From: an uncultured Schlesneria sp.
Lineage (GTDB): Bacteria > Planctomycetota > Planctomycetia > Planctomycetales > Planctomycetaceae
Reading direction: 5' to 3'
Length of the DNA: 64,000 bases
Assembly (NCBI GenBank): GCA_903904835.1
Contig: CAIVEI010000175.1
Coordinates: 45,209-109,208, forward strand
Shown: positions 55,655-63,689 of the stretch, one piece after another
Numbering within the stretch: the first letter of the stretch is position 1
Layout of the letters: the number at the start of each line of letters is the position of its first letter
Position numbers and translations under genes: made by a program
Notes under the pieces: generated by a model
What the model was told of the DNA's origin: nothing
The model's database searches: none
Seen by the model: the letters and a program-made list of their open reading frames with translations, nothing else

Positions 55655-57001
55655 ATGAACGCGATCTGGGAATTTATTCAACACCAACTGGCAACCAATC
55701 AATTATTTGGTGGGGGCTTGATCCTGATGGTGGGGGGCGGTCTGCTCGCTTACTTCAGGGAAGTTCCCAGCCGAATCTGGCAGTGGTTGCGTCGACGCTG
55801 GTTGATCGAGATCGACATTCTCGACCGCGATCCGGCATTTGAATGGATCGATAAATGGCTGGCTCAGCACACCTACGCCAAAGATCGGGCTCGCAGCCTG
55901 ACGGTGAAAACGGTCTCGGTCGACTACAGCGAACGCCAGGCAGATCCTTCGATGGATGCCCGCCCGCGAATCCTGTTTTCCCCCGCGCCCGGCGAGCACA
56001 TCTTTTTCTATCGAGGCCGACTGGTGATTTTGAACCGTGAACGGCCAAAGCCTGACGGAAATCAGGGTCAGTCGCTAAGTGTCCGTGAATCATTCGCCAT
56101 CCATATTTTCAGCCGCGATCGTAAGATCGCTCAGCAGCTTTTAGAGGATGCCAGGGATGTGGCGTTGCCTCCAGGCGATAACCGTCTGGCGATCCATCGC
56201 GCCTCGTATTCATCCTGGGACGAGCAAATGAAGCGGTTGCCTCGCCCGCCCGAATCGGTTGTTTTGCGTGATGGCTTGATGGAAAGCCTGATTCACGACG
56301 TTCGCAGTTTTCTCGTTCGTCGCGAATGGTACGTTGAGCGAGGGATTCCCTATCGTCGTGGTTACCTGCTTTATGGCCCGCCAGGGACCGGGAAAAGCTC
56401 GGCCGTCCTGGCGATTGCGTCGGCCATGAAGATGGATATTGCGATCCTGAGTCTCGCCAATTCGTCGCTGGACGATGATGACCTGTGCCAGTTGTTGTCC
56501 AATTGTCCGGTAAACTCGATCGTCCTGATCGAAGACATCGATTGCGTTTTTGTCGAGCGGAAAGCGACAGAGGATAAAGCTAATAAGTTGACGTTCAGTG
56601 GCCTTTTGAACGCAATCGACGGCGTTGCAGCGGGAGAAGGTCGAATTTTGTTTGCCACGACAAATCACATCGAGCGACTCGATCCTGCCTTGATCCGGCC
56701 CGGCCGAATCGATCGGAAAGAGTTGATCGACTATGCCGATCGAGATCAGTTGCGTCGATTGTTCGTCCGGTTTTTTGGAGACAATGATCCGTCCATGGCG
56801 GACTACTTCGCCGAAAGTCTGGAAGAACGGACGCTGCCCATGTCGGCCGTTCAGACATACTTGATCACGCATGCTGACAGTGCCGACGACGCACTGATGA
56901 ATCTTGATGAATTGGCGGCCGAAGCGGTCAGGGTTTCCGATCGTGAGGAGTCAGTCGATTCGGATTCGGCACGAGTCGAGGCAGTTGATTACACGCTGTA
57001 A
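55655..57001 (+). CDS. BCS1-like AAA ATPase
   Basis: From ATG 55655 (448 residues; GTG 55649 is an alternative) the protein has one hydrophobic N-terminal segment (LFGGGLILMVGGGLLAYF), a BCS1_N-type domain to about residue 215 and a AAA domain. The AAA domain has Walker A in LLYGPPGTGKSSAVLAIA, Walker B in SIVLIEDIDCVFVER, the LNAIDGVAAGEGRILFATTN block and the arginine-finger segment LDPALIRPGRIDRK. This order is that of mitochondrial Bcs1, which translocates the folded Rieske protein. Bacterial homologues are scattered and uncharacterised. No Rieske gene is nearby, so a chaperone or translocase role is inferred only. Confidence 0.85.
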   Translation: MNAIWEFIQHQLATNQLFGGGLILMVGGGLLAYFREVPSRIWQWLRRRWLIEIDILDRDPAFEWIDKWLAQHTYAKDRARSLTVKTVSVDYSERQADPSMDARPRILFSPAPGEHIFFYRGRLVILNRERPKPDGNQGQSLSVRESFAIHIFSRDRKIAQQLLEDARDVALPPGDNRLAIHRASYSSWDEQMKRLPRPPESVVLRDGLMESLIHDVRSFLVRREWYVERGIPYRRGYLLYGPPGTGKSSAVLAIASAMKMDIAILSLANSSLDDDDLCQLLSNCPVNSIVLIEDIDCVFVERKATEDKANKLTFSGLLNAIDGVAAGEGRILFATTNHIERLDPALIRPGRIDRKELIDYADRDQLRRLFVRFFGDNDPSMADYFAESLEERTLPMSAVQTYLITHADSADDALMNLDELAAEAVRVSDREESVDSDSARVEAVDYTL

Positions 57002-57133
57002 CGCGGGATGGCTTTCATAGCGGCGGCTTCTAGCCGCCGCTATGTAAACTGGAAGCTCCGCACACAACGCAATCCTGTTATGTGCGTAAATTGCTGCAAA
57101 TCCGGCGAGAATCATACCGCCGATTAAAAGCAT
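56951..57133 (-). CDS. Possible small membrane protein (doubtful)
   Basis: An ATG at 57133 has AGGA eight bases upstream and opens a hydrophobic segment (LLIGGMILAGFAAIYAHNRI), as in a single-span membrane peptide. The frame then runs through the GC-rich hairpin at 57016-57044 and into the opposite strand of the BCS1-like gene before stopping. The C-terminal half therefore looks like accidental read-through of a repeat. It could be a real short gene extended by insertion of the hairpin, or spurious. Confidence 0.25.
   Translation of the reverse strand: MLLIGGMILAGFAAIYAHNRIALCAELPVYIAAARSRRYESHPALQRVINCLDSCRIRID
57016..57044. repeat. Perfect GC-rich hairpin (AGCGGCGGC type)
   Basis: CATAGCGGCGGCT and AGCCGCCGCTATG form a perfect 13-base stem with a three-base loop (TCT), 15 bases after the BCS1-like stop codon. 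It probably terminates that gene; AGCCGCCGC hairpins are a frequent dispersed type in planctomycetes to my knowledge. Confidence 0.75.
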
Positions 57134-57196
57134 TTTAGATTTCCTGCTGTTAATTCTCTGGAAGTGAACTTGTTAATTTCACCGAACGCACAGGAC

Positions 57197-57478
57197 TTAT
57201 GAGATACCGCTTTTTGCTTTTGTTATCGCAGCACGAGCCAGAGAAAAGCACACTTCAGAAGCTGGAATGCCGGATTCTTCCCAACCCACCAGCATTTCGA
57301 GTGCTTCCAGCATTTCGGGTGCGGCGGCAATGAGGCGTGCATTGATTTCAGTGTTGCAATCAATGAACTCATCGTCTTTCAATTCCGCGAATCTCTTCCT
57401 GCCTGCAGTTGATACACAATTTGCGTCATCGTTAACAACCAACCATAATGGTTCCTGTCCGTCTTGAGCGGTTTTCAT
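57197..57478 (-). CDS. Small phage-type hypothetical protein
   Basis: The 93-residue protein from ATG 57478 (AGGA nine bases upstream) has the segment NARLIAAAPEMLEALEML. Similar segments with R-x-IAAAPELLEALE are very common in small proteins of phages and prophages. The rest (EPLWLVVNDDANCVST, GIPASEVCFSLARAAITKAK) shows no recognisable fold. No other phage gene is adjacent, so it is an isolated cargo-like gene or remnant. It is preceded by 130 bases of apparently empty DNA and followed by the doubtful small membrane frame. Confidence 0.65.
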   Translation of the reverse strand: MKTAQDGQEPLWLVVNDDANCVSTAGRKRFAELKDDEFIDCNTEINARLIAAAPEMLEALEMLVGWEESGIPASEVCFSLARAAITKAKSGIS

Positions 57479-57636
57479 GCTGTGGTTCCTGTGAAAACTT
57501 CGCAACGCTCGTCAATTTCATCCTCGAAGTATTCCGGAATCTATCTTTCCATCAATCCAACGAGGAGCTTTCGTTGATTCTCAGATTAGCCTTGCAAAAG
57601 CACAAAATTGCACCGTGTTTAGTGCGTAATCAGGAT

Positions 57637-58677
57637 TTAGAAGTCGCCCACAACTGCACCATCAGCAATGCGTGAAAGTTTTCGGTATGTGTTCATATCC
57701 ACGTTCTGGTTAATGAAGCGAACACTTCCGTCTCCCATGAGGAAATGGCAGCCGCCTGTGTGCATGCTGCCGAATCCTGTTGTTCCGGGTCGGGGCGTTG
57801 TTGACGTGAAAAACGCGTTGATCGGAACGGATGCTTCACCCAAAGCGACTCCCTGCCCGTATGGCCCCGTGTCGTCTGTCGCACCGACCCACGAGGCATC
57901 GCCCATGCCATCTTGCGTGGCCGTCGATATTAAAGGTGTATACCGTTCGCCAATGGCGATAATGTTACTAGATCCATCCATCATCTCACGGAAGCCACAC
58001 TTACTGTTGGCTCCAAATATTCCCCCGTAGGCACTTGTCACGATCGGTTCAAACGAGGTTGACTCCAACACGTAAAAGGCACCGCAAGCCACGGGTTCGC
58101 CGTATCCGCCGATACACAGCGTGCCAACGGTGCCGAATGACGACGAGGATGCACCGCCTACCGTGGTGTTGATCCACGCAGGGTCAGTTCCAGCGACACC
58201 GACGTAGTTCGATCGTCCGCTGCTGAAGGAAAAATTATTATTCGGTGCAATGAGATCGTTTCCAGTATCCGAGGGACAGCGAAACGCCTTAATACTCGTC
58301 TGGACCGTGTTCGAAGTGACAGTCGCTGGGACACGTGTGAAATCTGAGTTGAAATTCGGCGTTGTAGAAGCTGTGGAGAGACTATTGTAGAGAGAGGCTT
58401 GGTCGACTTGTGGTAGCAACATCGAATTCCACCCCCAACCGCCGTTAAGGTTCCTGTTAACATAACCAGACGGAAACGTGCTGGAAGTGATATCGTGGTA
58501 ATTGTGCAGTGCCAGGCCCAACTGCTTTAGGTTGTTCTTGCACTGCGTTCTTCGAGCAGCCTCACGGGCTTGCTGGACGGCAGGGAGTAACAGGGCGATC
58601 AGAACTGCGATGATGGCAATGACCACGAGCAGTTCAATCAGTGTAAAACCACGACGTTTTGGCCACCTGTTCGGCAT
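57637..58677 (-). CDS. DUF1559 prepilin-like protein
   Basis: ATG 58677 has GGAGA about ten bases upstream. The 346-residue protein starts with a type II/IV pseudopilin leader: [25 protein letters not shown], with the processing glycine and glutamate at +5. The DUF1559 hallmark [24 protein letters not shown] follows as the helix continues. The C-terminal part is beta-rich and ends with the family motif around [19 protein letters not shown]. Such proteins occur in very many paralogues in planctomycetes and are thought to assemble through a type II secretion-like system. The role of this copy is unknown. Confidence 0.93.
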   Translation of the reverse strand: MPNRWPKRRGFTLIELLVVIAIIAVLIALLLPAVQQAREAARRTQCKNNLKQLGLALHNYHDITSSTFPSGYVNRNLNGGWGWNSMLLPQVDQASLYNSLSTASTTPNFNSDFTRVPATVTSNTVQTSIKAFRCPSDTGNDLIAPNNNFSFSSGRSNYVGVAGTDPAWINTTVGGASSSSFGTVGTLCIGGYGEPVACGAFYVLESTSFEPIVTSAYGGIFGANSKCGFREMMDGSSNIIAIGERYTPLISTATQDGMGDASWVGATDDTGPYGQGVALGEASVPINAFFTSTTPRPGTTGFGSMHTGGCHFLMGDGSVRFINQNVDMNTYRKLSRIADGAVVGDF

Positions 58678-58961
58678 TTCTATTCTCCAAAAAACAAGCT
58701 GTCGAGTCTGCTCAAAATTGAGTGGCGAAACGATACGCGACGTCATTCACAATCCATTAAAATGGGACGTTTTCCCTACGCTCTGGAATTTCTCTGTCGG
58801 CTGGACGTTTTCGTAGTCGATCAGGATATAAGTTGTGGCTGGAGACATTCGCGGCGAATTTTTTAAGTAAACAACGGCAAGGGATTCGACGCTGGCAATG
58901 AAGCATGTCACGCGTCATGTTAGACTTTTTAGTCTGACTAACGTGTCCCCTGAAGTAAATC

Positions 58962-61250
58962 GTGCTCAGTTCATTTCTCAATCCCTGGATGCTGGCTGGT
59001 CTGGCAGGTATTGCCCTGCCGGTGATCGCGCATCTGCTCAGTCGGAAGAAATACGATCTGGTCGAATGGGGGGCAATGCAGTTTCTGGAACTCGATCCGA
59101 GTGCCAAACGGAAAATTCGGCTGGAGGAATTGTTGCTATTGCTCGTCCGAATCGGGCTGGTGGCGATGGTTGCCATCGCTCTGGCCCGGCCTTGGATTGG
59201 CAGCCAATGGCTGGGTGGATTTGTCTCGACTCAGCCGCGTGACGTCGTTCTGATCATTGATGGTTCCTACAGCATGGGCTGGGACGCGCTCGGGAATGGA
59301 AAAACGCCTCATTCCCGATCCATGCAACTCGCTCGTGAGTTTCTGGGCGACCTGTTGCCTGGTGATACCATCCAGATCATCGATGCCAGGGAGCAACCGC
59401 AGGTGGTCCTGCCTGATGCAACGCGCGACTCTTATCGCGCGAAAGAAGCGTTGAATGATCTGGCGGCTCCGTTGGGGTCTGCCGATCTGGCCGCCGCCGT
59501 CCAGAAGGGTGTACAGCTTCTCGCGTCGGGGACAAACCTGCAGCGCGAAGTTGTGGTCTTCACCGATCTACAAGCACTCGGTTGGAAAGGCGGCGATGAA
59601 ACTCTGTGGGCGAGGTTCGATGATGTGCGCAGCCAGTCGCCGATTGCTCCGCGAGTCTGGGTCATCGACGCATCCGGCGGCGAACTTGGCGAAGCGGCCA
59701 ATTTCACGATCGATCGCCTTCAGCTTTCTCGCGAACTGGCGATCGTTGGTGTGCCGGTCAAAATCAGCAGCAAAGTGAAATTCTCAGGCGGCGATACTCC
59801 GATCGCTCGCAAGGTTCATCTTGAGATCGATCAGTTTCGGCTGCCTGACCAGACCGTTCAGATCAAGCTTCAGCCCCAAGGGGAAACGACCGTCGACTTT
59901 GAATACCGCTTCGAGTCGGCGGGGTCTCATTTGATTAGTCTGGTTCTGGATGACGACGCGTTGCCTGGCGACAATCGAGCCGACGCGGTCGTGACAGTAA
60001 CCGAATCCCTTGCGGCATTACTGGTTGATGGAGACCATAAACTCGACGCGACGAAGTGTGAGACGTTTTTTGCCAACGCTGCCTTGTTGTCAGCAGGAGA
60101 CGAACAGCCGTGGATCAAGCCGACGGTGGTCACTCCTGATCAATTAACGATCGATCGCCTGAAGCCGATGTCGATCGCCGTCATCGCCAACGTGACCACA
60201 CTCAGCGACGCGGCTATCGACGCACTGCGACAGTTTGTGGCGAGTGGTCACGGCGTGCTGTTAACGCTGGGTGACAAGATCGATAAAGACCATTATCGCA
60301 GCAAGTTATTTGCGGACGGCAAGGGGTTGCTCCCCTGTCGACTTGATCAGCCAGGGACAGAAGACGGGAACGAAAAACGAGGGGTTCGCGTTTTGGGAAA
60401 CAGCCTCGAACAGAACTGGCTGCAACCCTTTCGAGCCGACCGAGGTGGCACACTGAGTGACGCTCGCTGGTCCCGCTGGTGGAAAGTCGTTCTACCGAAA
60501 GAGGCCAACGCCAAACCTGGCTCAATGCCGCCAAACGAGGATCGAGACGAACTTTTTGTCGACAAATTAGATCCTGAATCGTCACTGAAAATCGGTACAT
60601 CGATCGTAGAAGCCCGTTTAACAACAGGCGACCCGCTGCTTGTCACTCGCCGTTATGGTCGCGGGGTGACGGCATTACTAACATCGTCTCTGGATGCCGA
60701 TTGGAATACTCTTCCTGCCAAACAGGACTACGTGCCGTTTCTGCACGAGTTATTGTTTTCGCTGGCGACACCGACCGCATCGCGAAATCTGGACGTCGGT
60801 TCGCCGTTAATCCTGATCGTCTCGCCCGATTTAAAAATCGACGACTACCAGTTTTTGAATCCTGCAAACAAGCCGCTGGCTGGCGAAAAGATTGACGGAT
60901 CATTCGAACCCGCCGTTCGCTTGCGATCGACAACATTACCCGGGGTCTATCAATTTACGCGAAAGATCTTAAAACCCAACGAGCCCAATCGACCAGAATA
61001 CTTTGTAGCCAATTTCGATCGCGGCGAATCGGTTTTGACTCCGTTAACTGAAGCCGAGCGCGAGGTCCTTGCCAAGGACGACCGAATGAAATTCGTCACT
61101 GATCTTCCCGACCTGCGAAAAAACATGTTTGCCGATTCATCAAGAACCGAGATCTGGTGGATGATCCTCTACGTGTTTCTCGCCAGTCTGGCTGTTGAAG
61201 CCTGGATGACAAGGCGAATGGTCCACGGTGGGTATTCGGTGGTACCGTAA
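58962..61250 (+). CDS. BatA-type aerotolerance-like protein with VWA domain
   Basis: The 762-residue protein begins with the BatA N-terminal pattern (SFLNPWMLAGLAGIALPVIAH, then DLVEWGAMQFLE) and two membrane segments. A von Willebrand A-like domain follows, with the metal-ion-adhesion motif DGSYS (D100, S102, S104) and FTDLQALGWKG. A long beta-rich extracytoplasmic part contains TVVTPDQLTIDRLKPMSIAV, a glutamine amidotransferase-like fold frequent in this family, and a last membrane span (WWMILYVFLASLAVEAW) lies near the end. The start codon is GTG 58962 without a strong ribosome-binding site. Usual partners (MoxR ATPase, DUF58) are not seen upstream; the divergent neighbour is DUF1559. Confidence 0.85.
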   Translation: MLSSFLNPWMLAGLAGIALPVIAHLLSRKKYDLVEWGAMQFLELDPSAKRKIRLEELLLLLVRIGLVAMVAIALARPWIGSQWLGGFVSTQPRDVVLIIDGSYSMGWDALGNGKTPHSRSMQLAREFLGDLLPGDTIQIIDAREQPQVVLPDATRDSYRAKEALNDLAAPLGSADLAAAVQKGVQLLASGTNLQREVVVFTDLQALGWKGGDETLWARFDDVRSQSPIAPRVWVIDASGGELGEAANFTIDRLQLSRELAIVGVPVKISSKVKFSGGDTPIARKVHLEIDQFRLPDQTVQIKLQPQGETTVDFEYRFESAGSHLISLVLDDDALPGDNRADAVVTVTESLAALLVDGDHKLDATKCETFFANAALLSAGDEQPWIKPTVVTPDQLTIDRLKPMSIAVIANVTTLSDAAIDALRQFVASGHGVLLTLGDKIDKDHYRSKLFADGKGLLPCRLDQPGTEDGNEKRGVRVLGNSLEQNWLQPFRADRGGTLSDARWSRWWKVVLPKEANAKPGSMPPNEDRDELFVDKLDPESSLKIGTSIVEARLTTGDPLLVTRRYGRGVTALLTSSLDADWNTLPAKQDYVPFLHELLFSLATPTASRNLDVGSPLILIVSPDLKIDDYQFLNPANKPLAGEKIDGSFEPAVRLRSTTLPGVYQFTRKILKPNEPNRPEYFVANFDRGESVLTPLTEAEREVLAKDDRMKFVTDLPDLRKNMFADSSRTEIWWMILYVFLASLAVEAWMTRRMVHGGYSVVP

Positions 61251-61289
61251 CAGGCCGCAAGTTACGTCACTTTCAACTTGGGTCGGGGA

Positions 61290-61451
61290 ATGAATGTGAA
61301 AAACGAAGAAGATGAAAATAAACAAGTTCTGCTGATAAAGCTCTCACTTGAAGATGCCAAGCGGATTATTTCGCTGATGGAAAACCCTCCTGAGCCGAAT
61401 GCGGCAATGCAGAAGGCAGCGCGAACCCATCAGAGGCTGTTTAGTGATTGA
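61290..61451 (+). CDS. Small DUF1778 antitoxin-tail-like protein
   Basis: A 53-residue frame starting ATG 61290 just after GGGG at 61285-61288. Its core, LSLEDAKRIISLMENPPEPN, resembles the C-terminal toxin-binding part of DUF1778/TacA antitoxins (LS-x-ED-x-x-x-FL-x-x-L-ENPP-x-PN). The ribbon-helix-helix DNA-binding part is absent, so it is a truncated antitoxin or a small protein of the same type. No acetyltransferase toxin follows. It lies 40 bases after the BatA-like gene. A remnant of a second copy lies at 63632-63682. Confidence 0.6.
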   Translation: MNVKNEEDENKQVLLIKLSLEDAKRIISLMENPPEPNAAMQKAARTHQRLFSD

Positions 61452-61836
61452 TGTTGGTGTTGCTGAGACGCTGTAAGGATTTGAAAAACGATGTCGTCTT
61501 TATTTGTCGGTTGTTGCGTCGCCTGCGGGCTGCGTTGTGAATTTAACGGCATGAGTACTTGCCGTTTCCGCGAACTAGGAATCGTCTCGGATCCGGAAGT
61601 CGCGTTCGATTCTTTATCAGGTTGCGCACTGTTCCTCGTCAGTATGATGTGACGCTGTTTAGCGAGCCGGGAGATGGCGAAAGGTCTTTTGCTTCCAGCG
61701 AGAATACTTGAATTTGTTCTACGCGATGTGAGAGACTGCGATGATCGCGTGCATTGTTCGATTCAGTGACGTTGATTCTTACGTGATCATTGCGACGTAT
61801 GAGTTAAAATTTGGGACTTTCGGCAAGGAATGAAAA
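61452..61836. other. Intergenic region, possibly eroded gene
   Basis: About 385 bases between the antitoxin-like gene and the HEPN gene. Only short frames exist (a 29-codon one right after 61451). A toxin gene would be expected after an antitoxin; nothing recognisable is left here. The promoter of the HEPN gene probably lies at its right end. Confidence 0.4.
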
Positions 61837-62655
61837 ATGTCTGTGGGAAGTGACGCAGCCGAACTTATCAAGAACGGCTTCTCCCCGAGCGAAGTTGCCA
61901 AGAGATTGTGCAAAACAGACCGAATCCCCGAGTTGAAACGACTGATCCTGAACCAAGTGGGAGAAGGTAGACTCTTGTTGAGCGAAATCTATTTCAGCAT
62001 CCCTGAGGCGTCCCGAAGGCATTTCGAAGAATGTTGTGACGATGTTCCAAAAACGGATCAAGTCAGCTTAAGACTCCAATCGTTTTTTAAACGACTTGAA
62101 GCCAAAACTCGCGATTCGAAAGGTAACGAGTTTCCACCAGATTACGGCTTGATCGATTGCGATCTATATTTGTTGTCGAAGGACTCTCCATACACTGACA
62201 CATACCGCTTTCTCTTAGAATTGGAAACAACGCTTCACCGTTTGATAAGAAAGACGCTTGAGTTGGCCTACCCTGAGCATGACGACGATTGGTGGGATCA
62301 AGGCGTTCCATTAGAGATTCGGGAGACATGTGTGCAATTGAGGGAAAGAGAGACACAAAAGCCCAAGCGTGACAGCTACTACTTCACAACTTTTATCGAT
62401 TTAAAAAAAATCATCGACAAGAGATGGGAAAAATTCCGTGAAGTGATGCCGGCCGATATCGCCGAGGACGGAAAAAAGAAGCAACTGATGGACGAAATAC
62501 AAAAAGCAAACGAGATAAGAAATCTTGTGATGCATCCGATCAAAGGGATCAAATTGAGCCAAGCTAATTGCAAGTTCGTCCGTGAACTTGCAATTCAGTT
62601 AAGTGAATCTCGATGGCAACCGCAGGTTCGCCGCAAGAAATTCGGAGAAACTTGA
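61837..62655 (+). CDS. HEPN-domain protein (putative ribonuclease toxin)
   Basis: The 272-residue protein has an N-terminal helical region (DAAELIKNGFSPSEVAKRL) and a C-terminal HEPN domain at about residues 125-262: a first helix YRFLLELETTLHRLIRKTLE and the catalytic R-x4-H motif R228-NLVM-H233 in EIRNLVMHPIKG near the end. The distance between helices and the motif suits Swt1-type or related HEPN domains, many of which are RNases. GGCAAGGAATG lies upstream of the ATG at 61837. The next gene is a nucleotidyltransferase on the same strand, the classical partner of HEPN toxins. Activity is inferred from family and motif. Confidence 0.78.
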   Translation: MSVGSDAAELIKNGFSPSEVAKRLCKTDRIPELKRLILNQVGEGRLLLSEIYFSIPEASRRHFEECCDDVPKTDQVSLRLQSFFKRLEAKTRDSKGNEFPPDYGLIDCDLYLLSKDSPYTDTYRFLLELETTLHRLIRKTLELAYPEHDDDWWDQGVPLEIRETCVQLRERETQKPKRDSYYFTTFIDLKKIIDKRWEKFREVMPADIAEDGKKKQLMDEIQKANEIRNLVMHPIKGIKLSQANCKFVRELAIQLSESRWQPQVRRKKFGET

Positions 62656-62756
62656 CTGTGCCCCGTCAGTTCAAGGTCAGCCACGTCGAAGTGAGATATT
62701 CGTGGCGAGTTCCTTATTTATCGGCTATTCTCATTCAATCATTTGGAGCACGAATC

Positions 62757-63347
62757 ATGAGTGAACTGGGACCAGCATTGATTGGCTGGGAGAGGGCGGT
62801 TCTTGCTGCGGAGAAAGTTCGAGATCGACTTAAGAGAACTTCCGTAATCCTTGATCAGGCGGGAATCGCCTACGCCGTGATTGGCGGAAATGCGGTTGCG
62901 GAGTGGGTCGGTCGAGTTGAAGAAGCGGCAGTTCGAAACACGCGGGATGTCGATATCCTGATCCGGCGAACGGATTTTGACGCCGTGAAGTCCGCAATGG
63001 AAGCCGCTGGTTTCGTTCATCGAAACGTTCTGGGGATCGATATTTTTCTCGATGGGCCGAATGGTCGAGCTCAAGACGGCGTCCATATTGTGTTCGCGTG
63101 CGAGAAAGTACGACCAGAACATGAGACGCCTGCACCTGACGTTGATGACTCCGTCCCGGCAGCGAAATTCCGCGTCATCGCCCTGGATTCACTCGTTCAA
63201 ATGAAATTGAATGCCTACCGCGACAAAGATCGAACTCATCTTCGGGATATGATCAGTGTTGGACTTATTGATCAGTCGTGGCTAGCTCGCCTTCCGGTTC
63301 TTCTGGCGTCTCGCCTTCAACAAATCTTGGATACGCCGGACGGCTGA
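62757..63347 (+). CDS. Nucleotidyltransferase-like protein (putative MNT-type partner)
   Basis: ATG 62757 follows GGAG by about nine bases; the frame to 62613 overlaps the HEPN gene and adds nothing conserved. The 196-residue protein has the polymerase-beta-type nucleotidyltransferase core: AYAVIGGNAVAEWVG (G43-G44), then NTRDVDILI with the two metal-binding aspartates D64 and D66, and VIALDSLVQMKLNAYRDKDR. A clear third acidic residue is not seen. It resembles the single-domain planctomycete NTases and minimal nucleotidyltransferases (MNT). Lying 101 bases after a HEPN gene, it is a candidate antitoxin that would modify the toxin, which is inference. Confidence 0.8.
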   Translation: MSELGPALIGWERAVLAAEKVRDRLKRTSVILDQAGIAYAVIGGNAVAEWVGRVEEAAVRNTRDVDILIRRTDFDAVKSAMEAAGFVHRNVLGIDIFLDGPNGRAQDGVHIVFACEKVRPEHETPAPDVDDSVPAAKFRVIALDSLVQMKLNAYRDKDRTHLRDMISVGLIDQSWLARLPVLLASRLQQILDTPDG

Positions 63348-63580
63348 AACGCCGACTCGTCAAGAAGAGAGATCTGCTGCTCGGCAGCTTGGTTCGCCTC
63401 GAAATCCTTCAGCTCAACACCCCATTCCGCGTCGATGAATTTCTGAGTCAGCTTTTCCCGCCGTTTGAACATCAGTGCGTCAGTTACGAGCCTGCGAATC
63501 GCAGGCCCCTTCTTTTTTTCGCCGGTCAAGCGGCAGATTTCCTTGACCTCAGAATCTGAAAGTTCAACGGTGATTTTCAT
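63317..63580 (-). CDS. VapB-like type II antitoxin, orphan
   Basis: The 87-residue protein MKITVELSDSEVKEICRLTG followed by KKKGPAIRRLVTDALMFKRR is a typical VapB/DUF2191-like N-terminal ribbon-helix-helix region, with a C-terminal toxin-binding part containing WGVELKDFEANQ. Its 3' end overlaps the end of the convergent nucleotidyltransferase gene by 31 bases. No PIN-domain toxin (VapC) gene is found where it should follow; downstream on this strand lies only the opposite strand of the nucleotidyltransferase. It may serve as an orphan antitoxin or regulator, or have lost its toxin. Confidence 0.78.
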   Translation of the reverse strand: MKITVELSDSEVKEICRLTGEKKKGPAIRRLVTDALMFKRREKLTQKFIDAEWGVELKDFEANQAAEQQISLLDESAFQPSGVSKIC

Positions 63581-63631
63581 ATTCTCAATCTACGAAAGTC
63601 GGATAATACATGTCAATGCTTTCTAAATTTT

Positions 63632-63682
63632 GAGCCAAACGCAGCAATAAAAAAGGCGGCGAGGACCCATCAGAGATTGTTC
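63632..63682 (+). pseudogene. Remnant of a second DUF1778-tail-like antitoxin
   Basis: The frame encodes EPNAAIKKAARTHQRLF, nearly identical to EPNAAMQKAARTHQRLF of the gene at 61290-61451. The DNA is about three-quarters identical over 51 bases. Upstream of it there is no start codon or the rest of the domain in frame, so only the 3' end has been kept. Confidence 0.65.
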
Positions 63683-63689
63683 CGTGGTT

